64,000 nucleotides of DNA from CAZGSN01 sp964371655 (GTDB lineage Bacteria > Desulfobacterota > Binatia > HRBIN30). The notes beneath the pieces were generated by a model. The model did not search any database. It saw only the letters and a program-made list of their open reading frames with translations, and was not told the origin of the DNA. Shown here in pieces: positions 1 to 7,547 of the stretch. Position numbers and translations under genes: made by a program. The stretch is taken from NCBI GenBank assembly GCA_964371655.1, contig CAYJOD010000005.1, positions 62,001 to 126,000 of the forward strand, written 5' to 3'. Within the stretch, counting starts at the first letter, position 1, and each line of letters opens with the position of its first letter.

Positions 1-32
1 CCATCATCATTGCTCACCAGGATTATCGGCAT
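1..32 (-). CDS. surE: SurE 5'/3'-nucleotidase, N-terminal 10 codons only (cut by window edge)
   Basis: Read on the minus strand from the ATG at 32, the first residues are MPIILVSNDDG before the window ends. The SNDDG motif at the extreme N-terminus is characteristic of SurE, a metal-dependent nucleoside monophosphate phosphatase. In that family the two adjacent Asp residues bind the catalytic divalent metal. Only the start is visible, so nothing can be said about the rest of the gene. The strand and position fit a gene running off the left edge. Family assignment rests on one short motif. Confidence 0.7.
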   Translation of the reverse strand, partial: MPIILVSNDD

Positions 33-73
33 GCGGGGCGTGCTAGCAGTGCCCGTCGTTGCGCCGCAAGGAA

Positions 74-226
74 GGAAGAAGACGCGGAGACGCGGAGACA
101 CGGAGACGCGGAGACCAAGAGCGAACATCTCCGTGTCTCCCCTCTCCGCATCTCCGAGTCTTCCTAACTCCGCGTCTCCGTGTCTCCGTGTCTCCGCGTC
201 TTCCTCACCCAGCGTCTCCGTGTCTT
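74..226. repeat. Long imperfect palindrome built from GGAGACGC/GGAGACAC units
   Basis: The left arm (about 81-114) is made of repeated GACGCGGAGACACGG-like units. The right arm (about 128-226) carries the complementary CTCCGCGTCTCCGTG units. This fills the space between surE and the dehydrogenase. No ORF with coding character lies in it. It is one of many palindromic elements in this window. Confidence 0.8.
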
Positions 227-228
227 CC

Positions 229-993
229 CTATCCCGCCATGGTCAGACCACCGCTGACGCTGAGCACCTGCCCGGTGATGAAGTCGGAGTCGGGCGACGC
301 AAAGAAGGCGACGGCGGCGGCGATCTCTTGCGGTTTCGCCAGGCGTCGAAACGGCACCGCGCGCGTCATCGCTTCGATGATCTTGGCACCGTCGGGGCGG
401 CTGACGATCTCTGCAATCAGGGCGGTGTCGGTGGGACCGGGACAGACGACGTTGACGTTGATGTGGTAACGGGCCAGCTCGCGCGCCAGCGTTTTCGAGA
501 AGGAGATGACTCCACCCTTGCACGCCGAGTACACCGCTTCCCCGGTGCTGCCGACGCGCGCACCGTCGGAGCTGATGCTGATGATTTTGCCGCGACCGGC
601 GCCGATCATCTCGTCGATGACGGTGCGCGTACAATAAATCGGACCTTTGAGGTTGATGTCGATCAGCCGATCCCAGAGCTCGGGGCTGTTATCGACGAAC
701 GGCTCGATGTGATCCCAGCCGGCGTTGTTCACCAGAATGGTGATCGCACCGAAGGCGGCACGCACCGATTCGAACGCCGCTTTGACGGCCGCCAAGCTGG
801 TGATATCCGCTTCCACAGCGAGCCCTCGTGCCTTGCTTCTCTCGATGAGGTCAACGGTTTCGCGCGCGCCGGCGAGGTTGCGATCAAGGACGGCGACGGC
901 TGCGCCGGCGGCGCCGAGGCGTTCGGCAATGGCGCGTCCAATCCCACTCCCGGCACCGGTGACAACGACGACCTGTCCTGCGAGGTTGCTCAT
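229..993 (-). CDS. SDR-family NAD(P)-dependent oxidoreductase
   Basis: A 254-residue classical short-chain dehydrogenase/reductase, expected to be cytoplasmic and to act on an alcohol/ketone substrate that cannot be named from sequence. Visible motifs are the Rossmann glycine motif TGAGSGIG (residues 12-19), NNAG (89-92), a catalytic Ser at 141-142 and YSACK (Tyr155, Lys159). The C-terminal SGGLTMAG resembles the usual SDR ending. I chose the ATG at 993 over an upstream in-frame TTG at 1002. The 3' end abuts the palindrome at 74-226. FabG-like and 3-hydroxyacyl-CoA dehydrogenase-like roles are both possible. Family call is firm, substrate unknown. Confidence 0.9.
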   Translation of the reverse strand: MSNLAGQVVVVTGAGSGIGRAIAERLGAAGAAVAVLDRNLAGARETVDLIERSKARGLAVEADITSLAAVKAAFESVRAAFGAITILVNNAGWDHIEPFVDNSPELWDRLIDINLKGPIYCTRTVIDEMIGAGRGKIISISSDGARVGSTGEAVYSACKGGVISFSKTLARELARYHINVNVVCPGPTDTALIAEIVSRPDGAKIIEAMTRAVPFRRLAKPQEIAAAVAFFASPDSDFITGQVLSVSGGLTMAG

Positions 994-1057
994 GGCTCGC
1001 AACCTACCGCGTGTGCAACGCCATGGGAACGCGGGGTAGACTCCCTAGTCGGCGACG

Positions 1058-1158
1058 GTGCGGGAGCTCCCACGAATCACCGCTCCCTTACGGTCACGGC
1101 TCAGGTCGAGCTCCACAGGTGTTTGCTAGGTCAGAGCCGCGACCGTAAGGGAGCGGTG
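1058..1158. repeat. Dispersed palindromic element, copy 1 (second copy at 51862-51963)
   Basis: Arms at 1078-1103 and 1134-1157 (CGCTCCCTTACGGTC and its complement) enclose a loop containing CAGGTCGAGCTCCACAGG. A copy roughly 80% identical over about 100 bases, including the loop, lies at 51862-51963. Shared loop sequence shows common descent rather than two unrelated hairpins. Confidence 0.8.
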
Positions 1159-1523
1159 CACTCGGGTGACTGTGCGCGACGCAGCCGCGCTCGCCAGAGG
1201 CCGACCGACGAGGGCGTGCAGCCGCACGCCCCTCCAAAGAAACCAAGGAACCCCGACCAACGTAGGGGCGCGCGGCTGCGCGCCCTGCCAGTTTTGAGAC
1301 CATCTCGCCAGAGCGTGGCAGCCGCGCTCGCCATTCCGTCCGACGGCCACCGTCTGGCGACGGCGGCTACGGTTGCTGTCCTGGCAACGCGGGCGGTGGA
1401 GTAGATACCTGGGGAATTCTCGCCCACGACCGCGTGCCCCAGACTGCCCGCACACGGCGAGGCTCATGGCGCTGTATGATCCAGGTCATATTCGCCAGCC
1501 TACCGTCTGGTAGGGTGGGTGGC
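1159..1523. repeat. Non-coding stretch with smaller palindromes and a 27-bp dispersed repeat
   Basis: This stretch between the dehydrogenase and moaA holds complementary blocks around 1211-1290 (GGGCGTGCAGCCGCACGCCC and a GC-rich partner). A 27-base block at 1344-1370 containing GGCCACCGTCTGGCGACGG is repeated exactly at 34231-34257. No promoter or convincing ORF is visible apart from reading-through frames. Confidence 0.6.
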
Positions 1524-2519
1524 GTGAACGAGTCTGCGTCCACCTCGCTGCGCGATCGATATGGCCGTGTGGTTACCTACCTACGCGTGTCGGTAACCGA
1601 CCGTTGCAATCTGCGCTGTTTCTATTGTCTACCGCGTGGCGGCAGCACTTGCGCGCGAGTCGACGCGCTCAGCCTGGGCGAGATCTTCGAGCTCATTCGT
1701 GGCGGTGTCGGGTTAGGGATCGGGAAGATCCGCATTACCGGTGGCGAGCCCCTATTGCGCCCGGGTGTCGCCGATCTGATCCGCGACCTGCACGCCCTAC
1801 CCGGGATCACGGATCTGGCACTGTCGACCAACGGCACCTTGCTTGCCGAGCACGCCGCCGACCTCAAGGCGGCGGGCTTGATGCGGGTGAACGTCAGCCT
1901 CGATTCGCTGCGGCCTGCGGTCTTCCATGCGATCAGCGGGCGCCACGACCTCGATCGCGTCGTCGCCGGCATCGTGGCGGCGCGTGATGCCGGGCTCACC
2001 CCGATCAAGCTCAACGTGGTCGTCATGCGCGGCGTCAACGACGACGAGCTACCGGCGATCCTCGACTTTGCCGGCGCGCACGCGGCGCAGGTGCGCTTCA
2101 TCGAGTACATGCCGCTGGGCCTCGGCCAGCGCTGGGAATCCTCCTATGTCCCACGCGACGAGATCCTCGACCGCATCCGACCCTATCTTGCCGACGCCGC
2201 GCCGTCGCGCCGGCCCGGCGACACCGCGGCCTACTATCGGCTGCGCGCCTCCGGCGAGGTCGGCGTGATCAGCCCGGTGAGCTGCCGCTTCTGCGATCTG
2301 TGCAACCGCTTGCGGCTCACGGCCGACGGCTTTTTGCGGCCTTGCCTCACAAGCGAGGGGCAAGTGGATCTGCGCCCCGCTCTACGCCCGCAGTTACACC
2401 CCGAAGCCATCGCCGATGGCTTTCGTGACGCGACCGCCGGTCGGCCGCGTCATGGCACCTACAACGCCCGCGATGATCGGCCGACAGCGGTGCGGCCGAT
2501 GGCGGCCATCGGCGGCTAG
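1524..2519 (+). CDS. moaA: GTP 3',8-cyclase MoaA (molybdenum cofactor biosynthesis)
   Basis: Radical-SAM enzyme converting GTP to 3',8-cyclo-GTP, the first step of molybdopterin synthesis. Translation from the GTG at 1524 gives 331 residues, the usual family length. The radical-SAM CxxxCxxC cluster is at Cys28, Cys32 and Cys35. The second [4Fe-4S] site, C-x2-C-x13-C, is at Cys257, Cys260 and Cys274. The protein ends in the diglycine AIGG, which is needed for partnership with MoaC. The same frame is open back to 1434, but the GTG gives the expected N-terminus. It lies 1.4 kb upstream of a gene cluster for subunits of a molybdo-enzyme, so the location is functionally sensible. No other cofactor genes are nearby. 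Confidence 0.95.
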   Translation: MNESASTSLRDRYGRVVTYLRVSVTDRCNLRCFYCLPRGGSTCARVDALSLGEIFELIRGGVGLGIGKIRITGGEPLLRPGVADLIRDLHALPGITDLALSTNGTLLAEHAADLKAAGLMRVNVSLDSLRPAVFHAISGRHDLDRVVAGIVAARDAGLTPIKLNVVVMRGVNDDELPAILDFAGAHAAQVRFIEYMPLGLGQRWESSYVPRDEILDRIRPYLADAAPSRRPGDTAAYYRLRASGEVGVISPVSCRFCDLCNRLRLTADGFLRPCLTSEGQVDLRPALRPQLHPEAIADGFRDATAGRPRHGTYNARDDRPTAVRPMAAIGG

Positions 2520-2550
2520 GCTTGCCGCCGCGGAAGCAAATCATGTTGAA

Positions 2551-2666
2551 GGGACAGAGGAACAAAGGGGTCAGGGACACAGGGAAGACGGATGGTCAGC
2601 ACCGTTTCTTCCCGCTGCGCCTTTGCCCCGTCGGTCCCTGTGTTCCTCTGTCCCTCGATCCCCTTG
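2551..2666. repeat. Palindromic element (GGGACAGAGGnACAAAGGGG family), copy 1
   Basis: The left arm is at about 2551-2590 and the right arm, with CTGTGTTCCTCTGTCCC, at about 2622-2665. A close relative lies at 9151-9252, and a half arm is seen at 43715-43742. It occupies most of the gap between moaA and the TetR gene. Confidence 0.8.
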
Positions 2667-2779
2667 GCCCTACCAGGTTCGCGAGCGCAGCGAGCTAGAT
2701 TCGTCGGCATGACATCGATCATGATCCCCAGTGACACCAATCCTGTAGCCCGTCCGACCGTTCGGTAGATTGCTTAACC

Positions 2780-3424
2780 ATGAACCCAGGAGGTGAGCGC
2801 AGCACCCGGTCCCGGATCCTCGAAGTCGCCGAGGCTTTCCTTGGCGAGTGTGGCTACCACGGCACCCGTCTGCATCTCATCGCGCAACGCGTCGGCATTC
2901 AGAAGGCCTCTCTCTTCCATTACTTCGCCAACAAGGAAGGTCTCTATCGCGCCGTCGTCGACGAGGGCTTCGGCGAAACCGAGGAGACGATCCGCCGTGT
3001 CATCGAGACGGGCGGCACACCGGCCGAGAAGATCCGCATGCTGGTCGAGTCGTATGTCGACATGGTCGCAGCGCATCCCGCGCGCACCAAGATTCTGCTG
3101 CGCCAGTCGCTCGGTGACGCACCCACCGCAGCGCCCACGGTCAGCTCGGAGCGTTTGCTCGACTTGATTGTGCAGTTCATCCGCGAAAGCCAGATCGCGC
3201 AGGCGATCGAGGACATCGATCCCACGGCGCTGGTGCTGGACGTCGTCGGGATGGTGGCATTCTTCTTCACCTCGGCACCGGTGGTGGCGCCGACATGGTG
3301 CAGCGATCCGTTGGACGCCGACTATGTGGCGCGCGTCAAGCACCACGTCGTTCAAGTCGTCGAACGCTGCCTCAACCCGGGCGCGCGGCCCCAGGCCGCG
3401 GCGGCGCAGCGGGCGATCGCGTGA
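2780..3424 (+). CDS. TetR/AcrR-family transcriptional regulator
   Basis: A 214-residue one-component regulator. The N-terminal helix-turn-helix (about residues 10-55, with GTRLHLIAQRVGIQKASLFHYF and KEGLYRAV) is typical of TetR proteins. The all-helical C-terminal part is the ligand-binding and dimerisation domain; its ligand is unknown. The ATG follows an AGGAGG-like stretch. The next gene starts only 29 bases after the stop, or overlaps it if a GTG at 3421 is used. It is therefore likely the first gene of, or a regulator for, the respiratory cluster downstream. TetR proteins usually repress. Confidence 0.88.
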   Translation: MNPGGERSTRSRILEVAEAFLGECGYHGTRLHLIAQRVGIQKASLFHYFANKEGLYRAVVDEGFGETEETIRRVIETGGTPAEKIRMLVESYVDMVAAHPARTKILLRQSLGDAPTAAPTVSSERLLDLIVQFIRESQIAQAIEDIDPTALVLDVVGMVAFFFTSAPVVAPTWCSDPLDADYVARVKHHVVQVVERCLNPGARPQAAAAQRAIA

Positions 3425-3453
3425 AGGTACCAGCGACGCGCAGGAGAACCGGC

Positions 3454-3939
3454 ATGTCCCCCGCTCTCGCCAGACTACTTCTGCACAGCGCTCACCTGAT
3501 CACGTTCGCGCTACTTTTTGTTACCGCGTTGTTGCTGCTGCTTCCCGGTCTGCGGGTCGCCGTCACCGGCGGTCATTCGCAGCTGCTCCGCGATGCCCAT
3601 CGCTGGGGTGGCGTCGCCTTCGTGGCGCTGCCGCTGCTCGTCGTCGGGTGCTTCGGCGTCCGCAGCCTCGCCGCGACTTCCGCCGTACCGACGCTACGCC
3701 GGCTGTGGCAAGGCGGCCACAGCGCGTTCACGGTATTGATGGGCGTCGTGTTCACCCTCACCGGGGCGGTGATGTGGGCGCCGCGGCAGGTGCCCGAAGG
3801 GTTCGGTGAGCTCTGTCGCTCTACCCATGAGTGGCTCACGTATGTCGCCGGGCTGATGCTGGCGGCGCATTTGATTGAGGTCGGCGCGGCCGCCGTGGTG
3901 GCACGGGTTCGTGCTGCGGCCGCCGATTCGTCGGTGTGA
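3454..3939 (+). CDS. Small four-helix membrane protein, cytochrome b561-like
   Basis: A 161-residue protein with four hydrophobic helices and histidines in or near them (LLHSAHL, LRDAHRWGG, GGHSAF, STHEWLTY, AAHLIE). This is the layout of di-haem cytochromes b of the b561/NiFe-hydrogenase/formate-dehydrogenase gamma type. It would anchor a redox enzyme and exchange electrons with quinone. I placed the start at the ATG at 3454, preceded by AGGAG. A GTG at 3421 overlapping the TetR stop is also possible. It heads the genes for the gamma and beta subunits of a molybdo-enzyme and may be their membrane anchor. Haem binding is inferred from His placement only. Confidence 0.65.
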   Translation: MSPALARLLLHSAHLITFALLFVTALLLLLPGLRVAVTGGHSQLLRDAHRWGGVAFVALPLLVVGCFGVRSLAATSAVPTLRRLWQGGHSAFTVLMGVVFTLTGAVMWAPRQVPEGFGELCRSTHEWLTYVAGLMLAAHLIEVGAAAVVARVRAAAADSSV

Positions 3940-3960
3940 AATGCCTAAGGAGGATTGCCC

Positions 3961-4632
3961 ATGCAATGTAAGAAGGTGACTGCCTCCCGCGAACAACTGC
4001 TCGATCCAGGAGCGGCGGAGTGGGGAAGCATACCGGGTGAGCCGCTGACCATGACCGCTACGCCGCTGGCCAATCAGCCGTCGGAGTACATCAAGGCCAG
4101 CCGTGACGAGAAACAGATCGGCAAGGTTCGCAACCTCTCGGTGCAGGCGGCCCACAACGGGCAAGACATCTTGATCCGCCTGTCCTGGGAGGACGCCAGC
4201 CAGAACACCGAGATCACCGACAACAACATGTTCCCCGACGGTTGCGGCATCCTCATGCCGCTCACCGCCAGTGATCCGCAGAAGGGCGATCCGCCGATCG
4301 ACGAGATGGGCAGCAAGGATGCTCCCGTCAACGCCTGGTTCTGGCGTGCCGACCTCAAGGACGTGCCGCACAACACCGTCGCGCGCGGTCTCGGTTCGAC
4401 GCTGTTTTCCAAGACGTGTCCGATCCGTACGAAGTCGGCGTGGGGACCGAGCGGTTGGGCGGTCGTGTTTGCGCGGCCCCTGGCGGTGCCGGAGCAGAAG
4501 GATGAAGCGACGCAACTCGCCGTGGGCGGCAGCGTCAAGGTCGGGTTCGCCGTCTGGGAAGGCAGCAACGGCGAGCGCGCCGGTGTGAAGTCATTTTCGA
4601 AGGAATGGCGCGAACTAAAAATCGAGGCGTGA
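3961..4632 (+). CDS. Ethylbenzene dehydrogenase-type haem b (gamma) subunit
   Basis: A 223-residue protein resembling the haem-b gamma subunits of type II DMSO-reductase enzymes (EbdC, DdhC, SerC, ClrC; EB_dh domain). The clearest match is the C-terminal block FAVWEGSNGERAG followed by VKSFSKEW, where the family has a conserved Lys haem ligand. A Met-containing segment (NNMFPDG, ILMPL) is available for the other ligand. AAGGAGG at 3947-3953 lies seven bases before the ATG, so the start is secure. There is no signal peptide, unlike the periplasmic members. Together with the following Fe-S subunit and chaperone it forms a type II molybdo-enzyme set lacking the catalytic subunit. Confidence 0.82.
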   Translation: MQCKKVTASREQLLDPGAAEWGSIPGEPLTMTATPLANQPSEYIKASRDEKQIGKVRNLSVQAAHNGQDILIRLSWEDASQNTEITDNNMFPDGCGILMPLTASDPQKGDPPIDEMGSKDAPVNAWFWRADLKDVPHNTVARGLGSTLFSKTCPIRTKSAWGPSGWAVVFARPLAVPEQKDEATQLAVGGSVKVGFAVWEGSNGERAGVKSFSKEWRELKIEA

Positions 4633-4723
4633 AGCGTCGCTCGTGAAGCGTGAAGCGTCCGGATAAAAAGGCGTCGGCCATCGGACCAGATACGCTTCGC
4701 GCTCACTAGATACGGAGGCACAC

Positions 4724-5830
4724 ATGGCAGAACAACCCACCGAAGAACAGAAGGCACAACGCGCCAAGGAGCTTGCCGGCGAAGCCAAGAGCCAGAAGGC
4801 ACTCCTGCGCCAGTCGAAGCGACAGCTGGCGATGGTCTTCGATCTCAACAAGTGTCTCGGCTGCCAGACGTGTGTGGTGGCGTGCAAGACGTTGTGGACC
4901 CGCGAAGAAGGCATGGAGTACATGTGGTGGGCCACGGTCAACACGCAGCCGGGCAAAGGCACCCCGAAAGACTGGGAGCAGATGGGTGGCGGCTTCAAGG
5001 ACGAGGAACCGCAATCCGGCAAGCTGCCGACCAAGCGCGACTTCGGCGAGGCGTGGGACTTCAACTACGACGAGGTCTTCTTCGGAGGCAAGGGCAACAC
5101 CGTGCACCTGCAGCCCTCGGGCGATCCCGACTGGGGACCGAACTGGGACGAAGATCAGGGCGGCGGGCAATACCCGAACAGCTTCTACTTCTACCTGCAG
5201 CGCATCTGTAACCATTGCACCAACCCCGCCTGCTTGGAGGCTTGCCCACGCAATGCCATCTACAAGCGCGAGGAAGACGGCATCGTCGTGATCAGCGAGG
5301 AGCGCTGCAAAGGCTACCGTTTCTGCATGGAGGCCTGCCCCTACAAGAAGATCTATTTTAACCACACCCGGCAACTCTCACAGAAATGCATCTTCTGTTA
5401 CCCACGCGTCGAGAAGGGCGTGGCCCCGGCGTGCGCGCGCCAGTGTCCGGGACGTCTGCGTTTCGTCGGCTACCTCGATGACGAGAACGGCCCGATCTTC
5501 AAGCTGGTGAAGAAGTGGCAGGTGGCGTTGCCGTTGCACCCGGAGCGCGGCACACAGCCCAACGTCTACTACGTGCCGCCGATCTCGCCGCCACGATTCG
5601 ACGCGGATGGCAACATCGACGAGACAAAGCCGCGCATCCCGACCGAGTATCTCAAGTATCTCTTCGGCGACAAGGTCGAGGGGGTGCTCGAAACCCTGAA
5701 GGCGGAGATGGCGAAGACCAAGGCCGGCGGAAAGTCGGAGATCCTGGACACGCTCATCGTCTACGAGTGGAAGAGCCTGTTCGGACCCTTCACCAAGGAC
5801 CCGGCCGAGCTCGAGCCGCGCAAGGTATGA
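4724..5830 (+). CDS. Fe-S electron-transfer (beta) subunit, NarH/EbdB/NxrB-type
   Basis: A 368-residue protein with four ferredoxin-type cluster motifs: Cys44-47-50-54, Cys162-165-170-174, Cys195-Tyr198-Cys201-Cys205 and Cys222-225-237-241. Tyr198 stands where a fourth Cys would be. NarH has Trp at this place and binds a [3Fe-4S] cluster, so the same is expected here. The protein would carry electrons between the molybdopterin site and haem b. The ATG follows CGGAGGCAC. It has no signal peptide, normal for beta subunits, which travel with alpha. The stop overlaps the start of the TorD-like gene (ATGA), indicating translational coupling. The 91-base gap before it contains only a short repetitive piece. 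Confidence 0.9.
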   Translation: MAEQPTEEQKAQRAKELAGEAKSQKALLRQSKRQLAMVFDLNKCLGCQTCVVACKTLWTREEGMEYMWWATVNTQPGKGTPKDWEQMGGGFKDEEPQSGKLPTKRDFGEAWDFNYDEVFFGGKGNTVHLQPSGDPDWGPNWDEDQGGGQYPNSFYFYLQRICNHCTNPACLEACPRNAIYKREEDGIVVISEERCKGYRFCMEACPYKKIYFNHTRQLSQKCIFCYPRVEKGVAPACARQCPGRLRFVGYLDDENGPIFKLVKKWQVALPLHPERGTQPNVYYVPPISPPRFDADGNIDETKPRIPTEYLKYLFGDKVEGVLETLKAEMAKTKAGGKSEILDTLIVYEWKSLFGPFTKDPAELEPRKV

Positions 5831-6483
5831 TGATGGAGGTCATTGGCGTGCAGAGCGAGTCGGCGCAAATCGCCGCCAACCGCTCACGGATGTATCAGCT
5901 CCTCGGCGCGGCGTTTACATTCCCGGACGAAGACTTCTTCGAAGCCGTTCACGACGGCGCCTTCGCGACGTCGCTAGCAGAGATGTGCGTTGGTTTGCCG
6001 TATGACCTGACCAGCGCTGCCACACTCGATCTCGTGGTCGGCGGAACGTCGTATGCGGAGTTCGAATCGGAATACATCCGGCTGTTCGACGTCGGTGCTG
6101 CCGGCCCGCCCTGCCCGCTGTACGGCGGCGTGTACATCGGCGATCGCATGAAGGTGATGGAGGACGCGACACGCTTCTATAATTTCTTCCATCTACGCCT
6201 GTCGCCGGAGATGCGTGAGCTGCCCGATCACATCACCACCGAGCTCGAGTTCCTGCATTACCTGACCTTCCGGCAGGCCGATGCGTCACCGGGGAGCCCC
6301 GAGGTCGCATCCCTACTGCGTGCCGAGCGCGATTTCCTGGCTCGCCATCCCTGCAAGTGGATGCCGCACCTGCAGGCGCGGTTGGCGAAACAAACCACTT
6401 TGCCTTTCTTCCCGGCCTTGGTCCACTTCACCGCCATGTTCCTCGCGGCCGACCAAGCCTACGCGGCGGCGAGCGCCGAGTAG
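5827..6483 (+). CDS. TorD/NarJ-type molybdoenzyme maturation chaperone
   Basis: A 218-residue all-helical protein of the TorD/DmsD/NarJ superfamily (EBdD-like). These cytoplasmic chaperones bind the molybdo catalytic subunit while the cofactor is inserted. Supporting features are the N-terminal SRMYQLLGAAFTFPDE, the central YIRLFDVG and GPPCPLYGG stretch, and the length. The start overlaps the beta-subunit stop as ATGA; a second ATG follows at 5830. Its presence implies a molybdopterin subunit must exist as client, yet none is encoded in this cluster. Confidence 0.85.
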   Translation: MMMEVIGVQSESAQIAANRSRMYQLLGAAFTFPDEDFFEAVHDGAFATSLAEMCVGLPYDLTSAATLDLVVGGTSYAEFESEYIRLFDVGAAGPPCPLYGGVYIGDRMKVMEDATRFYNFFHLRLSPEMRELPDHITTELEFLHYLTFRQADASPGSPEVASLLRAERDFLARHPCKWMPHLQARLAKQTTLPFFPALVHFTAMFLAADQAYAAASAE

Positions 6484-6570
6484 AAGGACACTTCCCGTGG
6501 ATGACGGCGACGGACGACGATTCGAGATGGACGACGACTCAGTGAGTCGACCGAACGGTAGGTAGGGAAC

Positions 6571-7131
6571 GTGACTGACGAGACGGAAAGTGCAGGCCTT
6601 CTACCCCGGCTCATCGAGCTCACTCGGCGTGAGCTCCTCGCGCGCGGTCTCAGTGCTGCCGGCTGGGGGAGCTTTGGGATCGTGCTCGGTGCGGGCGCGG
6701 TCGAGACTGTCAGCTTCTTTTTCCCGCGCGTCGTGTTTCGACCACCGAGCACGTTTCGGATCGGCCCACCGGAAGGGTTCCTCGGCACCGGTGAGACGGC
6801 CGACACCTACGGCGTCGTGTTCGTCGATGACCGTTGGAAATCTCAGCACCGCTTTTTCATTGTGCGCGAGCGCGATCATCTCTACGCGACCTCGGCCCGC
6901 TGCGCGCACCTGGGATGCACGGTGAACTGGTTTTCCGACCAGCGCATTTTCAGGTGTCCCTGTCACGGCAGCGAGTACCACAGCAACGGCACCAACTTCG
7001 CCGGACCGGCGCCGCGTCCGCTCGATCGTTTCCGGATCGAGCTCAGCGTCGACGGCCAGCTCGTCGTCGATACCGGCGTCGTGTATGGCCCCGAGCGTTT
7101 CGGCGTCGATGGCGCCTTTGTCCAAGTGTAG
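6571..7131 (+). CDS. Rieske [2Fe-2S] protein of a cytochrome bc/b6f-type complex
   Basis: A 186-residue Rieske protein starting at a GTG. The cluster motifs are CAHLGC (Cys111, His113, Cys116) and CPCHGS (Cys129, Cys131, His132). The ligands are Cys111, His113, Cys129 and His132, with Cys116-Cys131 forming the usual disulfide. The N-terminus has a TRREL twin-arginine-like start followed by one hydrophobic segment (about 30-52), as expected for a Tat-inserted Rieske protein. It accepts electrons from quinol at the Qo site. It is followed directly by ferredoxin, cytochrome b and subunit IV genes. Confidence 0.93.
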   Translation: MTDETESAGLLPRLIELTRRELLARGLSAAGWGSFGIVLGAGAVETVSFFFPRVVFRPPSTFRIGPPEGFLGTGETADTYGVVFVDDRWKSQHRFFIVRERDHLYATSARCAHLGCTVNWFSDQRIFRCPCHGSEYHSNGTNFAGPAPRPLDRFRIELSVDGQLVVDTGVVYGPERFGVDGAFVQV

Positions 7132-7145
7132 GCCGCGAGCAGAGC

Positions 7146-7547
7146 ATGCGCATAACCGAGCAGGAATTGGAGATGACACCCGGCGCAGCGGCCGTGATCG
7201 CGCCCGCCGCCGCCCGCACCAGCAGCAAGGGCACCGACGGGCGCTTTATCGGTAGGCGCGCCAAGAAGCCCAAGATCCTCGCCGTCATCACCGACGCATG
7301 CACCGGCTGCTCCGGGGCGCCGGTGTGCCAAATCTACTGTCCGGTAACGGACTGCATGCTGTTGATGGCAGCGGAGGATACGCTGCCGGCCGGACGCATC
7401 TGGGTCGACCCGTACAAGTGTGTCGGCTGTCAGAAATGTGTAAGCCGCGGCCCGGAGGACACGTTCCTCGATGGTTGTCCATGGGACGCCATCGTCATGG
7501 TGCCGACATCGCAATGGGAGGCCGAGCATGGCGACCTCTCCTACTAA
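7146..7547 (+). CDS. Two-cluster [4Fe-4S] ferredoxin-like protein
   Basis: A 133-residue protein with Cys52-55-61-65 and Cys92-95-98-111, enough for two [4Fe-4S] clusters. The first motif has an expanded C-x2-C-x5-C-x3-C spacing. The N-terminal 45 residues are Ala/Lys-rich with no recognised domain. The gene overlaps the next one by 20 bases, so it is very likely translated with the cytochrome b. A soluble ferredoxin inside a Rieske/cytochrome b operon is not part of canonical bc1 or b6f complexes. It could connect the complex to the cytoplasmic Fe-S beta subunit encoded upstream. That link is inference. Confidence 0.87.
   Translation: MRITEQELEMTPGAAAVIAPAAARTSSKGTDGRFIGRRAKKPKILAVITDACTGCSGAPVCQIYCPVTDCMLLMAAEDTLPAGRIWVDPYKCVGCQKCVSRGPEDTFLDGCPWDAIVMVPTSQWEAEHGDLSY

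Noticed and set aside
10..1404. 464-codon plus-strand frame across the SDR gene
   Set aside because: Overlaps the clearly coding SDR gene and repeat DNA on the other strand.
3961..6483. Calling the enzyme nitrite oxidoreductase or chlorate reductase
   Set aside because: The catalytic alpha subunit is absent, and beta/gamma subunits alone do not discriminate substrates.
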